In this document: positions 36,423 through 49,678 of the stretch, piece after piece
Position numbering within the stretch: the stretch's first letter is position 1
Layout of the letters: each line of letters begins with the position of its first letter
DNA from: Zeugodacus cucurbitae
Taxonomy: Eukaryota > Arthropoda > Insecta > Diptera > Tephritidae
DNA: 64,000 nucleotides
Reading direction: 5' to 3'
Assembly (NCBI RefSeq): GCF_028554725.1
Contig: NC_071671.1
Location: forward strand, 62,669,001-62,733,000
Position numbers and translations under genes: made by a program
Notes under the pieces: generated by a model
Told to the model about the DNA's origin: nothing
Database searches by the model: none
What the model saw: the letters and a program-made list of their open reading frames with translations, nothing else

Positions 36423-38057
36423 CAGCTTGATAATAAAATACCGCATAACCACTATCAAATATCTGGATTAGGAAATATTTCGATTGAAACTGCTACTGCT
36501 GTTTAGGTTTTGTAAAAGTATAGGTATGTAAATTCATTAACAGTAGAGAAATTTTCTTAATATTTGTAGTCCGGTACAGGTGACAACTGAAACTTGATAA
36601 ATGACAACTGACAAATGACAGTGGTATGAGAAAAAAAATGTTGCATTACAAAAATAAAAAAAATCTCTCCTTTGATTATTAATGCTATATAAAAACTGAG
36701 GGGTGTCAAATGACAATCTATATGACAGTTGACAAATGACAATTGACACATTTTTTAAATGTTAATAAAAAAACAAAACTTAAAAATTATAAGTTAAAGA
36801 CAACTGAGAGATGACTGTTAATACAATTTGATATTTCTAAAAAACAGTAGAAGCTTTGATGTAAAAAAAATCGTTACTAGAGTAGTTTCTATAAGAACAC
36901 AAAATATTTCTTGAAATTTAACACTCTTGCTGATTCATTAAAGACTCATTAATTTTTCATTTCTACCTTCTTACTGTACACAGAAAAGAAATCACAGTAA
37001 AATGGTCAAGAGTCAGCAGAAATCAATGCAACCACTCATAAATGCCTGTATGTGTGAGCTCCTGTGAGTAAGTTCAATTGGCAATGCAAATAGTAGGTCA
37101 GATGCCAACACATTAAAACTACTAAAGTATGAACAATATTTGCGTACAAATTGAATGCACTCTCTAGTTACTTAAAAAAGATTATACTTGGACTTCATGC
37201 AGCATTCGTGCGCACTTTGCACATACCCAGGCATACACATACACATATATGAGTATGTGTTTAAACTTCATTTTTTTGCACGTATGTGTGCATATGCGCT
37301 TGATGTATTTAAAATTCACAATTTCATGGTTATTTTCATATTTACCATTCCTGACGGCATGCCATGCCAGCGCACAGCTGCCTTGAGTGCCATAAAAACG
37401 TGCAGAAACACACATACAAATACACACACTCAGACATAGCTTGGCATAGCGCGCATGCCAACACTTGCAATTGAACAAATATTCCTCTTCCTGTTTTTTT
37501 GCGTTTTCTTTAAATTTTCTCCACCACTTCCGCTTTAAACGCGCTGCAACAACGCTCATGCCACTGAGCGGCACACCTGTCGACCAACCGGTCAGCAGCA
37601 CAAACAACCTTATCGTACGACCGACCCACAGAGCGTCCAACAGGCTGTGCCATAATCCTGCCTTTGGAATATTATGCAAGATGAATAAGCAGAAGAAGAA
37701 GAAGGAAAAGAAGCAGAAGCAGTAGAAGCATCAACAATGAAGGCCAGCCCTGCATGCGCAATTTTTCTTGTGGAAATCCTGATTTTTTAATACACTTTTG
37801 GTGGCCTTTTGGGGTTTTAATGCCAGTTGCAGCATAGTTTCGGACACATTTTTTCCATCGCCCACACTCCTCTCTTATGGCTTTGCCCTTTCGACTTATC
37901 CTCCTCAGCAATCAGTGTTCGTACACAACCACACACACACACAAATACAATATTACTGTTGTCCAGTAAAGCGGATAAGCAGGTGAATAGGCAGAAAGCT
38001 GGCCGGTTATGTGCAAAATCAAGCTCTATGGGCGAGTCCATACATATTAATATACAA
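36423..38057. other. Non-coding; no gene seen
   Basis: Contains TGACA-rich stretches (36585-36745), CA/TG tracts near 37380-37435 and 37930-37950, and an AAG/GCAGAA tract at 37685-37725. Frames on both strands are unsupported; the 165-residue minus-strand frame at 37182-37679 has low-complexity Cys/Val-rich ends and no domain that I know. Confidence 0.45.
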
Positions 38058-38505
38058 GGTGGTTCGAATATTGATTTCTATTTTATTTGAACGTATTTTT
38101 AGCACTCTTCAGTGCTTTCCGATGAAGTAGTTAGGTGTATGATATCTGGTTCAATCATCTGTCACAGACAGAACTCATTCTTCAACCCTTGATTACTTGT
38201 GATTACAATATGCGCCTCGGGTAGTCCGGTTAAAATTCTAATAGGGCTCTAATCTTGTTCAACATATACTAAATTCATTCAGGTCGCTGTCAGCTCTGAA
38301 GATCAATTTGGCCAATGTGCTCGCTCATGGTGTGCTTCTTAGCTAAGCCATGACTCAAATCTACGAGCCATTATGTAACAGCTAAGCGCTAAACCTAGAA
38401 CTAAACAAATTTTAGTACCAACTTTCAATATAACGGTAACCCGTAAAACCTTATACGCCCTTTTTATGTCACTATAAAAAAAAAACAAATTACTTTCGAA
38501 CCACC
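38058..38505. mobile_element. MITE-like element with 11-bp terminal inverted repeats
   Basis: GGTGGTTCGAA at 38058-38068 is exactly inverted as TTCGAACCACC at 38495-38505. The spacer of about 430 bases has no coding content. The bases just outside (ACAA and CCTTA) extend the similarity weakly. The target duplication is not clear. Confidence 0.45.
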
Positions 38506-40110
38506 CCTTACAGGGCGTCATTTGACCACCATGCCATTGTTTTGTGGCTTTGAATGGGCATAATGTTGGCTTTAGTGATTATAGTAGTATTGCGCCTTTG
38601 TGGAAATGTTACCACGACTACAAAGTATAGCCGATTCTTGTGCTGGCTACCGTCGCTATACAAGCACACACACACACACTTACATATATTTATTGTTGTT
38701 TGCTTGCGTTCATTTCCATTTTCATTTTTACTACACCCATTTCTTGTAGTAATTTTTATAGCCGAGAGAGTGCAGGCCATTCCGGCCATTGCATTGCTTT
38801 GCTCGCACTTAAGGCTTCAGCTGCAACTGAGTGCTTCCACCTAAAGCTAATAACAACAACAACAACAACTTTTGCTACTGCTGTTGCTGCCAGCCTGCAA
38901 CTTAGTACCATGCTTTGCCATTATGCTGCAACACACGCCACTTTCCCTTCTTGCAACCAAGCGCCTGCTTGCATTTGTTGGCTACTGGTTAGGGCTGTTG
39001 CAGCCAGCCTTGTTTGTTAATTTGTTTATACAAAATTTTCTTTCAAGTTGCTTTGTGTAAAATTTTCATTTTCCGTTGGTTAGTGGAAGATTTGAAATCC
39101 GACCATTTTTTACACCGCACACATTTTTACAATGTTATTATGGCTATGAATTTGTATTTGTACGACCCTTTGAAATTTGCCAGCGTTGCTGTTGTTGCAG
39201 CAGGGAAACAACTTCGTGTTGGTGCTAAATATTTTTTTTTTGTTGCGCTAAGGTGTGGGGAATTGAGAAAAATGTTGGTTGTTGGCTATTGGCTGTTGCC
39301 AGCTGATTTGCATACAAAGATTAAAGTTCATTTTTCAGATTTCCAAATCTTGTTTGTCCGAAATTTAGTTGCGGATTAATTTTATAAGCTTAACACATAA
39401 GTTATGGTATATAGTAATATGGTTGAGTGTTAAAGTTACAACTTAACCAAAAGCTATGTGGCTGAAGCAGAGCTTTAAAGCTCGGTATGCGCTTTTTAAA
39501 TGAAGGTACTAACTAAATGTAAATTTTCGTGGTTTTAGTAAATTTCTAATGAATTTTGTTACGCTATAGATGCTTTAGAAAGAACTTCACCATAATGGGT
39601 TTAGATGATTAATATGAAAACTGATCGATTCGCTTTAATTGCAATAGCGAAACTTAAAATACTCCTAAGAAATAAAATGCGATGTTAACATCACTCCAGC
39701 AGTAAAACTTGTTCTAAAATATTATTGAGTCATTTAAAAGTGTTTTTCTTAAATAATGATCCATAAAAACGGTTATGGTGAGGTTCTCAATGACATAAGG
39801 ATTAATCCGTGGTTGAACTGCCACGGAAAGACGGATTGTAGCCATATATACGCTCAGGGAACCTATAACCATTTTCCAGAGCATGGTAATTAATAAGTCA
39901 CTCGGGTTCTACGCCAACGACTGAGTTCTAAGTCAAGATTCAAAATAAACTTAACCATAATGCGACAACATTCATCAATCATGGTCCAAAATATTTCGTT
40001 TATTGTATTACAGTAAAAAAAAAGTCTGGTTAAGAATAGTAAAGAGGTATTTCATCGAAAATAAGATTTTCTAAACATTTATGAGGGACCCCGTTTTCAA
40101 GCTTATATTG
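38506..40110. other. Non-coding; no gene seen
   Basis: Low-complexity CA, GTT and CAACAA tracts (38660-38690, 38850-38870) and frames on both strands without domain signatures. The sequence at 39780-39950 is more GC-balanced and could be an unrecognised repeat. Confidence 0.45.
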
Positions 40111-41292
40111 AAAACAAGTAAGGAAAGGCTAAGTTCGGGTGCAACCGAACCTTTTATACTCTCGCAATTTATTGATATATTTTTATTAAGATAACTCACA
40201 ATTGACCCAATTTGAAAATCCTATAATTAGGTATATGAGAGCTAGGAGAAGTTACGTTATTAGAAGAAAAATATTTCCTCTAAATTAAATTAAGATACCT
40301 GAGAGATTTACCGAAATTTTCGGTGTAAAATTACCATGGGGCACTGAGTTCTTCATATTCGATATTCGGGGCTTTCAAAAGTTATAGTCCGATTTCGACA
40401 ATTTTTTCACAAGTGATGCCACAGATCATACAGTATTTGTGTAAAGTTTTATTTCGCTATCTTTATTGGTTCCTTATGTATATATTATAAAGTGTCGTTG
40501 TTGCGAACCGATTCCATCCATTTTCCATACGGGTCATCAGGGTGTCAAGAAAATATTATATACCGAATTTCATTCGAATCGGTCAAGTAGTTCCTGAGAT
40601 ATGGTTTTGACCCATAAGTGGGCGATGCCACGCCTATTTTCCATTTTGTAAAAAAATCTGAGTGCAGCTTTCATCTGCCATTTCTTATGTGAAATTTAGT
40701 GTTTCTGACGTTTTTCTTTAGTGAGTTAACCCACTTTTAGTAATTTTCAACTTAACCTTTGTATGGGAGGTGGGCGTGTTTATTATCCGATTTTAACTAA
40801 TTTCATGGTGTGTGGTGGGGTACGTAAGAGAACCGACTGCAAAAAGTTTAGTTTATATAGCTTTATTGGTTTGCGAGATATATACAAATAACCGATTTGG
40901 GGGGGGGGGGCCTCCCACTTCCCCAAAAAAATTACATCCAAATATGCCCCTTCCTAGTGCTATCCTTTGTTCCAAATTTTACTTTTATAACTTTATTTAT
41001 GGCTTAGTTATGACACTTTATGTGTTTTCGGTTTTCGCCATTTTGTGGGCGTGGCAGTGGTCCAAGGAACATGTGTTGCAAGTTTCATCAAGATATCTCA
41101 ATTTTGACTCAAGTTATCTGTTGCACGGACGGACGGACAGACAAACATTCGGATTTTGACTCCTCTCATCACCCTGATCATTTTGATATAAATAACCTTA
41201 TATCTAACTCGTTTAGTTTTATGACTTACAAACAACCGTTATGTTTACAAAACTATAATACTCTCTTACCAACTTTTGTTGCGAGAGTATAA
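40111..41292 (-). mobile_element. DINE-1-like element, copy C
   Basis: Near full-length copy in minus orientation. It opens on the plus strand with AAAACAAGTAAGGAAAGGC, the GTTCGG..CCGAAC hairpin and TATACTCTCGCAATTTATTG. It carries the CCACGCCTATTTT and GGGCGTGGCAGTGG blocks, then CGGACGGACGGACAGACA, then ATCACCCTGATCA, and closes with CAACTTTTGTTGCGAGAGTA. A G homopolymer lies near 40898-40910. The plus-strand frames at 40812-41292 are repeat artefacts shared with copies B and D. Confidence 0.85.
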
Positions 41293-44192
41293 TAAAATAT
41301 TTATTTTCAATGTGATGGACCAAGTGAATTTCTGGGAATAATCCAGATATGATTCGATATGAATAATGACTTTTGCATTCTTTCAAAATCGATATCCAAG
41401 GGGTAAGCCTTGTGTTTTAATATCTAGATGAACTTGTTCTTATTTATACCCTTGATGAGATTTCACTTAGTTAGAAAACCGTCAAATAATAATTGTAGTT
41501 TAGTTTTAAACATATACGCTTTCCTCTAAAGTTCCCATCTGGTACAACTCGTGTGCTTTAGATGACGTTTGTGAGATCAATGTTTCTTCTACTGATTGGA
41601 CACTTGAAACACTTGTCTCTTTGTCTCTTTCTAAATTGTCTTTATTGGGTTGGAGGAGAAAAATGTGTGTGTTTATTAAACAATTTAACTTTATATTGGC
41701 AGCAGTATCGAAATTTCATTTGAGTAATCTGCAGTCTCATTCATTCCACTTGCTTTCATTCTATGGCTCTCGAAAATTATATTCTTGTATTTTATCGGCC
41801 ATTTCAGGTATTATCACCATTTCTCGGAAGCAACTCAGATTCATTACACTTTATAGACTTCAAATATTATATTGAAAATTGCTCTCAAACAGCGTTTATA
41901 TAAAATAATACATGTACAAAGTGTTTCCTTGAGTAAATAATATATTCAACTCACTCCATGACTTTTAATGAAGACATACAATAAATTGTCTACTTATATT
42001 AACCCCCAAGCAATTTGTTAACTAATAAAATATTCACACAAAATTCGTTTTTGGTTACATAAACTCAACAACACACAAGTATTTTATACCGTAATAACTC
42101 ACTTGACCCAGGCGTACGCTAGAATTTGTACATTTTGAACTCCCACTAATAGCTATGGCATAACAAATTAGCACTTGAAAATTTATTTCACTACCCAATA
42201 AAGGCTACAACTTATGCACTTGGTAATTGCCTACAAGCCTTCACTTTTGACCTGACAGCGCCGAAAATACGTTGAGTGCTACTATTGTCACGTTCGCGCT
42301 TTTATCGATATTCGGTTAATTAAAAGTTTGACTTAATGCAGCAGCGAATTCAAAGACACGATTGGCAGCAAAGTAAAAGTTTAAAGTGCTCGCGACACAA
42401 GTGGCAAGAGTTCGAAGGAAGCGGTAGGGAAAATCTCTCTGGAAAGAAGTGGAAACAGAAGAATGGAAAGACAGTAGGAAATGAAATATATATTGAAATT
42501 GTTGAAAGTCTCGTATATAAAATTCCATCCGTTACATTAACCATTTTCGTGCCACGCTACCCCACTCACAGCGCTTAGCGCACAAGTTTAAAACACAAGT
42601 GCCCATTTCATATTTTCGTTGAGGAATTCACTTGTCGCACCATTAAAAATGTAACAACCCAACATTAAGTCCCATTTAATGAGCGTATCTGTTCGATGGG
42701 TCGAGCGCGACTGGCATACCAAAAGCATTGAACTATTTACGTACTCCATGCTTTTAGCAATCGAGTTACATAAATATGTACAAGTAGAGTTGGCCATTGA
42801 GAGTTGAATGAATGGCACAGCAAATTTGCATTATATCCGCTCATATATATATACTATATATAGGTATATCATAGTACCTGAGGCACCTGTGTACAGGTAA
42901 TAAGAAAGTTACGAGGCATTACGTTGCGGAAGTATGGTATTTATGCAAAAGCCCTGTGAGTTGAGTGGATGAGTGCAATTTATTTATTTCCATTTCAATA
43001 TCGATTCGTTAAGTGGTAGAGAAAAGTTATGTAAATTGTGAATTCAGTAACTAATTAGAGTAACGACGGTGTGTATACTCTACTATTATAAGCAATTTTT
43101 CCTGACAATTGACTCATACGCTTGTTAAGGGTGTTGATAAAATTAAGAAGAAGTGTTTGGCAGTTATTGAAACTATGGTAGAGAGCAACAAATTTTTACA
43201 ATTCGAAAAATATGGTGAGGTTTGATGAATAATGATTGAAAATCGAAACTATGTATAGATGTCAATAATTAAGCAATGATTGTGAAGTAATCAATATGCA
43301 CTTTTAACGAGAATTTGGCTCCGTTTTTATGTTCGGTCAAGTGCTCTCAGATTAGCAGCTCATCAGAAGGATTAAAGGATTCCAATATTTCACGGAAATT
43401 GTGTCCAAAGACTATATCTATTAGTTTAGTGTCCAAAGTTTGGGATTCCACACGTTTCTTGAGTCCAAAGATCCATCATATAGCCTATAGGATGATCTTG
43501 GTTTTTCCAAAATTACAAATTAATTACTGAGAAGAACTTTCTTTGGGCTTTTGATAATCTTATTGAGCCCTTTTCTTTATACCGTCACTACCTTCACTTT
43601 CTGTTCTGATGTTTTTCAGTATATATATCCGCTATTCTTTAGTGGTAAGGTGATGTGAGATCGTTATTTCATAGTACACTTGTGCTAGGCTCATTTTACA
43701 CTCATACTGGTGCTCTTAGTCGATGCTGTCGCTCGCTCATGAGAGGGCTCTCTCACTCGGTAATGAGATGATTTACTCACTCACTCGCTGTATTGTTTTC
43801 TTTCTAGTCTGTCATACTCTTCTAAATGATTGAAGTTTTTTTGATTGTGTTGGACCGATAGTCTTCGAGAAGTTATAAGTCTGGCATCTTCGCATTATAC
43901 AGGCTCATATCTAGGTAATGGACTATCTTATATGCAGTAACCTCTATCCTCAATTTAATACAATTAGTATTTCCGGGAGAAGATAGGAAAAATTCAGAAC
44001 TACTCCATTAAATAATATGCTCATTCCTTATATATACTATAAATAAGGCTCTTAAGATCTTCTCTATATAATTCTATAAGGTATAAACTATTTTGAAAAA
44101 CATATAGCTTACTGAATGCAAACGTCAATGAGCCCAATTAATTATCAATTCAATTATTACAATTGATTATTTGTTAATTATTCATTTGCTTA
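41293..44192. other. Non-coding; no gene seen
   Basis: AT-rich. CACTCGCT/CTCACTC-rich around 43715-43800. Frames at 42316-42578 overlap on both strands. No transposon or exon recognised. An AG|GTATT junction at 41806/41807 is weak. Confidence 0.5.
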
Positions 44193-44198
44193 TTTATT
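44193..44198 (-). terminator. Poly(A) signal of regucalcin gene 1
   Basis: AATAAA on the minus strand, about 90 bases after the stop codon at 44287. It is the first canonical signal downstream. Confidence 0.7.
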
Positions 44199-44286
44199 GA
44201 TTTCTTATCAAACCTAATAAAAATATAACAAAACATTTTAATGTCTTCGACGAGATAACAACTTGTTTGTGTGATTACTGAGGCGC

Positions 44287-45320
44287 TTATAACTGTACTT
44301 TTGTCATGGGGAGACCTTTCACGCCCAAACCGGTCACCTTGAAGGTGTTACCGGCTGGTGATGGCTGATCGTTTAACTTGGAGGTCGTTACGTACAAAAT
44401 GTCCAGATTTGGACCGCCAAAAGCTGCTGAAGTGATTTGTTTGCAGGGCATTTTGATTTCCAACAGAACCTCGGCGGTGCTGTGAGTGATAAGAAAGATA
44501 TTATTGGTGACAATTTTTATATAAATATATATATAAACACTCACCTTGGATTCACTTTGTACACAGTGGCACCGGTGAAAGTGCAAATATAAATATTACC
44601 ATCACTATCAATAGTCATGCCATCGGGCAAATGTGAGCCGTGTTTGAAGACCACTCTTGGGTTACCTATTTTGGAAATGAAACAAACAATAATATATACG
44701 AAGTTAAAAGCATTAAAGACCTAGCACTTACTCGCCACACCGGTTTCAACATTATAATCGTACTCCTTGACATTGTAGTCAACTGAATCGATAAAGTAGA
44801 ATTTCTTCGCTTTCTCATTCCATGCCAAACCATTCGAGATGCCAATATCACCCTTGATTAATGCCGCCGGTTTACCTTTCTCGAAACTATACAATTCACC
44901 TTTACGCTTTGAGAAGAGATCCTTCTGATCATTGTACATGGTACCAGCGAAAAGACGTCCACGTGGATCGGCTTTGCCATCATTCAAACGATTCAAAGCA
45001 AACTCGTCACCTGGTTGCACTTCACGTACAACACGTACCACTTGGGCTTTTGGTGATACACCATCCCAAGCTATCACAACTACACGACGACCGCAACCCA
45101 CAACGAATTTACCATTTTCGCCTTCGACGGGTATAATGAAAGAGGCAAATTCTTCACCCTCAATTTTGGCGCTGTACGTTTTGTTCTCTTTGTAGTCATA
45201 ACGAAGTACTCTATCAACATCGATATCGACAAAGTATAGATTCTGTGTTTCGATATCCCAGTGTGGGCCTTCACCAATCAGAGTTTCGCCATTAGGGATG
45301 GGTTCGATTTGATAAGACAT
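44287..45320 (-). CDS. Regucalcin / SMP-30 family protein, gene 1 (300 aa, 3 coding exons)
   Basis: Coding exons on the minus strand are 45320-44732, 44665-44545 and 44479-44287, with introns of 66 and 65 nt and GT-AG borders (GTAAGT, GTGAGT). Together they give 903 nt, or 300 residues, the normal length for the family. The product is a six-bladed beta-propeller calcium-binding protein related to gluconolactonases, probably cytosolic since no signal peptide is seen. Key positions are kept: Glu17 in GEGPHWD, Arg111 and Asn113 in NRLNDGK, Asn163 in SNGLAWN and Asp211 in LPDGMTID, matching the metal and substrate ligands of mammalian regucalcin. The ATG follows directly on the 3' splice site TTCATTCCAG, which fixes the start. 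The untranslated exon is at 47003-47056. Members bind calcium and can hydrolyse sugar lactones; which role applies here is not shown by sequence. Its paralogue lies 4.4 kb upstream in the same orientation. Confidence 0.95.
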
Positions 45321-47002
45321 CTGGAATGAAGTAATGTAGTGTAAATTATTTTGTTATTAGGTATTGGTTATAGTTTTCTAGGTTTGAAGTTTGTATATAT
45401 AAGTAGCGTTTTTTTAGAAATAACAGTCGATCTAGCTGTAAAAGTAAACCTATTTACTAGACAGTAGTTTATGTTCAGTAGATTTTCGCTGAGCCATTCT
45501 GGAGATACCCTCGAGCTATCCTTGCATGAAGTAAAGTATTCTTATGTACTTTACCTCAAGTCAAGGTTCTATGTGGATAATACTGATACGACTGACTATT
45601 TAGATATAAAAAATCTGCTTATTAGTGGAAAGATAGTGTCGGTGAATACTTTAAAAACACGACTTTTTAATTAATTGATGCTAAATTTGTTTACATTTTT
45701 AGTTCAGACTAAAATACTTTACAGTTCAAGATTGAGATAACCTTTCATATAAAACATTGTTCTGTCATCTTTCACAGCAGGTGTTGAACGTCCCTGTAAA
45801 CTGTCTGTGCAATATCACTTATATTTTCCAAAATACTCTGTTAAAAAAAACGAACTAAAATATGATTTTAAAATTTGTTTAAGTTCACCAAAGGGCATCA
45901 ATATGATAACAATAAGTGATTAGCTCCCACGTCAATTCCATTAAAATGCTTACAGCTGACTTTAGACATTATGATTAATGACTTGAATAGCGTTTATTCT
46001 TATCATGAAATATTTTTTTTTTTATTAAGTATAAAAAAAATTGAAAAGCTTATCAATTGTATATTGGTACTAACCCCTACCTACCCTATCATGACATTTT
46101 TGTTTTTATATTTTAATACTTTTTAAAGACCCCCCGAGTTTTATCATCTACTTATTAACTTGTGTTACTAATATGGAACACTTCACGTTATCAGTTAAGG
46201 AAAAAGTGACTTTACAATTTCAATCTAGTACTTCTAAATATATACTCGACCAACAATTGATTACTTAGGCGACAATGTGTTTATAAGATATTGGTGCTTA
46301 AGATAAAGTTGTCAAAAAATATTTGAGTTGGAAGAAGAAAACAATATTATCATATCAGCAGCTAATACCTTGAGATATGTGATATTGATCAACACATACT
46401 CTGAAGCTGTAGAACATGACCTTAAAAGTTGCGATAGGTTCTTACATGGAGCCAAAATATAAATTTTACGCTAAAAAGAATTGTTTGTAGATTTTTTCGA
46501 AATCCAGAAGATACGCTTTAGAGTGCTTCCCCACGTTCCCGCTTCGAATTCATGTTTTGACCATATCATTAACATTGCGGCATAAGTTCGATGCGGCAAT
46601 ACGGCTGATATAAACACTTAAAGTATACTAACGCTAAACACAGAGCGGAGTGTTGAAGAGAGCACTTAAATTTATTGCTCAAGTCACTGCTCGGCTTTAT
46701 AAAATTATCCTCTATATCAACGAAAAAATAATGTTAATTTCTATTAAATAAATTATTTTTGTACTCAATTACAATGAGTAAGCTCAAATTATTTGCCTCC
46801 CAGCTGTTTTCCACACCTACTTAAGCAACTGTTTTGCGAAAGCGCTTAATTAAAACAGCTGTTTTTGATGTGTAATAAACACTTTTCTGCTATAGACGCA
46901 ATTTCGTTTCCAGTTTCACTTTGTGACCGTAAAATGTAAGCACGTATATATTAGATTCTTAATCAATTTTTAGCTGAGTACATTTTTACACGTTCCTCCT
47001 AC
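45321..47002 (-). other. First intron of regucalcin gene 1 (1,682 nt)
   Basis: Bounded by the donor AAG|GTAGGA (minus strand, GT at 47002-47001) and the acceptor CCAG just before the ATG. Contains no further recognised feature. Confidence 0.6.
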
Positions 47003-47056
47003 CTTGCTTGTGAGAAAATATTTGCAACTACAAACGACTTCGATTCACTTGCGACT
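47003..47056 (-). other. Untranslated first exon of regucalcin gene 1
   Basis: Runs from the initiator A at 47056 (TCAGTC) to the CAAGCAAG|GTAGGA donor at 47003. It has no ATG. It joins to the acceptor placed exactly at the ATG at 45320. Confidence 0.65.
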
Positions 47057-47124
47057 GAACCGCACTCAGTTGACATTCTATATTTATAGGCAATCGAGCG
47101 CTGAGGTGCTCTCAAGTACCCTAC
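47057..47124 (-). promoter_or_regulatory. Core promoter of regucalcin gene 1
   Basis: TATAAATA (plus-strand 47081-47088) starts 32 bases before the initiator A at 47056. An AGTACCCTAC motif (plus strand 47115-47124) sits 27 bases further upstream, at almost the same place as in gene 2. Confidence 0.7.
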
Positions 47125-48301
47125 GATAAGTTCAACACTGCTATTAGTGATAACAGAGGTGAAAACATATATACCCTCGTTTATTAGGAAAATATTTGTT
47201 TTGCTGCAGACTAATTAGTATTTTAATGATTTCATTTATTTTTATTGAAATTGGTTCGAATGTATTGATTTACAAATTATTTCTGGAATGTTCTGTTTTT
47301 ATATTATTTGAAATGAAATTATACATGTGGTTTTATAATAATCTAAGAATTCCAAAGAAACATTTTTTAACTTATCTAAAATTAGTCATAAAGAGTCTCC
47401 TATACTTACTTGTGATCTCAACTAAAAACCACCTAGATTTTGAGATTCTAAAACATTCCACGCTTATATGACTCATTTTGCTTTGGTAAGGTGCCTAGAG
47501 CGTTTTTTTTAATCACTATAAAGAGAAAAGCTTTCGGAAAACTTTAAAGCTTTCAAAGCTGTTGAACAGTATAATTTGAAATTGTGGTGGGTGGGATTGT
47601 TTAAATTAGCTTTTCTAGTATATTTTAGAGGGCAAATTAATTGTTAAATACTGCTTGACTACTTAAGTGCGATTTATAATACTATTCTCTGTTCAACACA
47701 GTATTCACTAGTTGAGCACGCAGTGTACATTCTCTTATTTCTCTCAACTTCGCTATCTAAGACACTTACCATTTGCAGTACACATGTTCTGAAACAGATT
47801 TCGAAATATGCAAGTTGTATTAAGTACTTATTAGTCTTTGGTTATCTTGAATTTTTACTACTTAGCATCAAAGTTACTTTCTAACCATTACCTATAACAG
47901 TAAATACTTGTTAACCTCCTAAGAATACTTTTTTAACTAAAACTGTTTAGCTGATAAGCTCTGATAATGAATTATTTTATTTTTTTAGAACGTCAAGCGT
48001 CAATAATTATAATATTAATAACACAGTCATCCTATCGGTTGTAGTAGACACATTCATATCAGTTAGATCTTTTATATACAAACGAACACTTTCCTAAACG
48101 CATATTGACAATAGTCACTTTACGAAAAATTGTTTAAAGTGTTAAATGTGACACACTCTCTATCTCGCGCTCTCTCTCTCTTAAGTTGTTTGCAAGTTTG
48201 GTCTCCTATAATTAATTTTATTGAATTATTGCTCGTAAATGATATATGTACCTACATCTATTTTATACTAATATTAGCCCTAGATAGGTGTACAATGGCA
48301 C

Positions 48302-48341
<40 letters not shown>

Positions 48342-49573
48342 TGTATACATAGATTCATGCCATATATAGTATATTAATTTTGTGTACTCTGCTTTATCGC
48401 AATGACAAATTAAATTTGATTGTTGTTGACTAGCGTTAGGCAATATAAATGCAATTGATAAAGTGTTAATGTGGAAGGTTCACGTCATAAAGTACTTGAC
48501 AATATTTTTTAGAATATGTGGTAAGAGAAGCAAAGAAATATGAGTGGTTGATAGAGCACATATAATATAAAATTTAGCAACAATTTGAGATGAACACTGA
48601 TCGACTTTCATTTGTCGTTAGGATTCAATCTATTGAAATCCCCATTTCTTAATTTCCACTCAAAAAGTGATTTGTCATTTGCACAAGTACATATTACAGT
48701 GATAATTTGACAGCATTAAAAAAGGTGGGATGTGATGGAATATTAAAAAAAAACAGCAATTTCACTGTTTTCAATTTGACTTTCATAGATATCGCGAGTA
48801 ATAAGAATGTTCTAGAATTTCTTCTATACAAGTTCGCTTAAATAACGGAAATTCCTTTTTATATCGGTTCCACTGTTATCGGTGAGAAGACAGTTTTATA
48901 AAGACCCATTAATAAAAAAAATGTCCACACTAAAATAGTCGTAAAGACTTTCTAATGCTTTTACTCTTCATCTGAACTAAGAACGAACATAATTTTGTCG
49001 TTTTGTTACGCTAAATTCTCGGAAAAGTATTTACATATATTTATATATGTAAATCTCTCTATTTTTGTATTTTATTTTCATTAAAAGTTATATTATTGAC
49101 ATAGTAGCCGTTTAACTAATATCTTTCAAGAAAGCTTTGCATATTTTCAGAGCAAATGAAGATTATTTTCATTTGAAGTTAAATAATCGCAAAAGAAAAA
49201 AAATAAGAAATTATACAAATTATTTTTTTTTTAATATTTCCTCGCCATTTTCCAAAACGTTCATGAAAGCTGAGAATGAGCTTTCATAAAGCTCAAACTT
49301 TCCTTTCCATTAAAAACTTTTCTCGTATCTTATTTTTAATGTGAACTAGTTTCTAAACTGAATGCTCTATTAATTTTCCTTCTTCTCAAAAGATTTTACT
49401 GAATTTACTGTATATCGTGTAACCTAAAGCTTTTATAATATCTATATTTTCTCTTAATATCAAATCTTTCTGTACATCTCTTAAATAATGTTTGATGCTA
49501 TTATCATCGTCTACACATAATTTAATTTTATATCAAAACTAAAAAAAGACATTTCTGAAATTATGATTATATA
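47125..49573. other. Region between the two regucalcin genes; no gene seen
   Basis: AT-rich. Contains CTCTCTCTC runs near 48158-48180 and an (AT)n tract at 48302-48342. Frames overlapping the AT tract are artefacts. Confidence 0.55.
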
Positions 49574-49579
49574 TTTATT
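49574..49579 (-). terminator. Poly(A) signal of regucalcin gene 2
   Basis: AATAAA on the minus strand, about 100 bases after the stop codon at 49679. Confidence 0.7.
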
Positions 49580-49678
49580 ATCACATAAAGCTGTAGATAA
49601 TTTCAATTGTGCTCTTAGTCTTTACGAATACGAATTTCCTTCACCCTAATCAAACTCATAGATATTTCGCTTTTAAAT

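Noticed and set aside
37182..37679. 165-codon minus-strand frame
   Set aside because: No family resemblance; a long Cys/Val-rich tail reads through TG/CA microsatellites. Overlapping frames on the other strand are equally open.
41770..41820. AG|GTATT junction (41806/41807) as a further recursive splice site
   Set aside because: The pyrimidine tract is interrupted by purines and the GTATT donor is weak. AG|GT pairs at 28787 and 42897 are weaker still.
48296..48345. (AT)n tract as a possible replication or cruciform element
   Set aside because: Simple microsatellite with no further symmetry or motif context.
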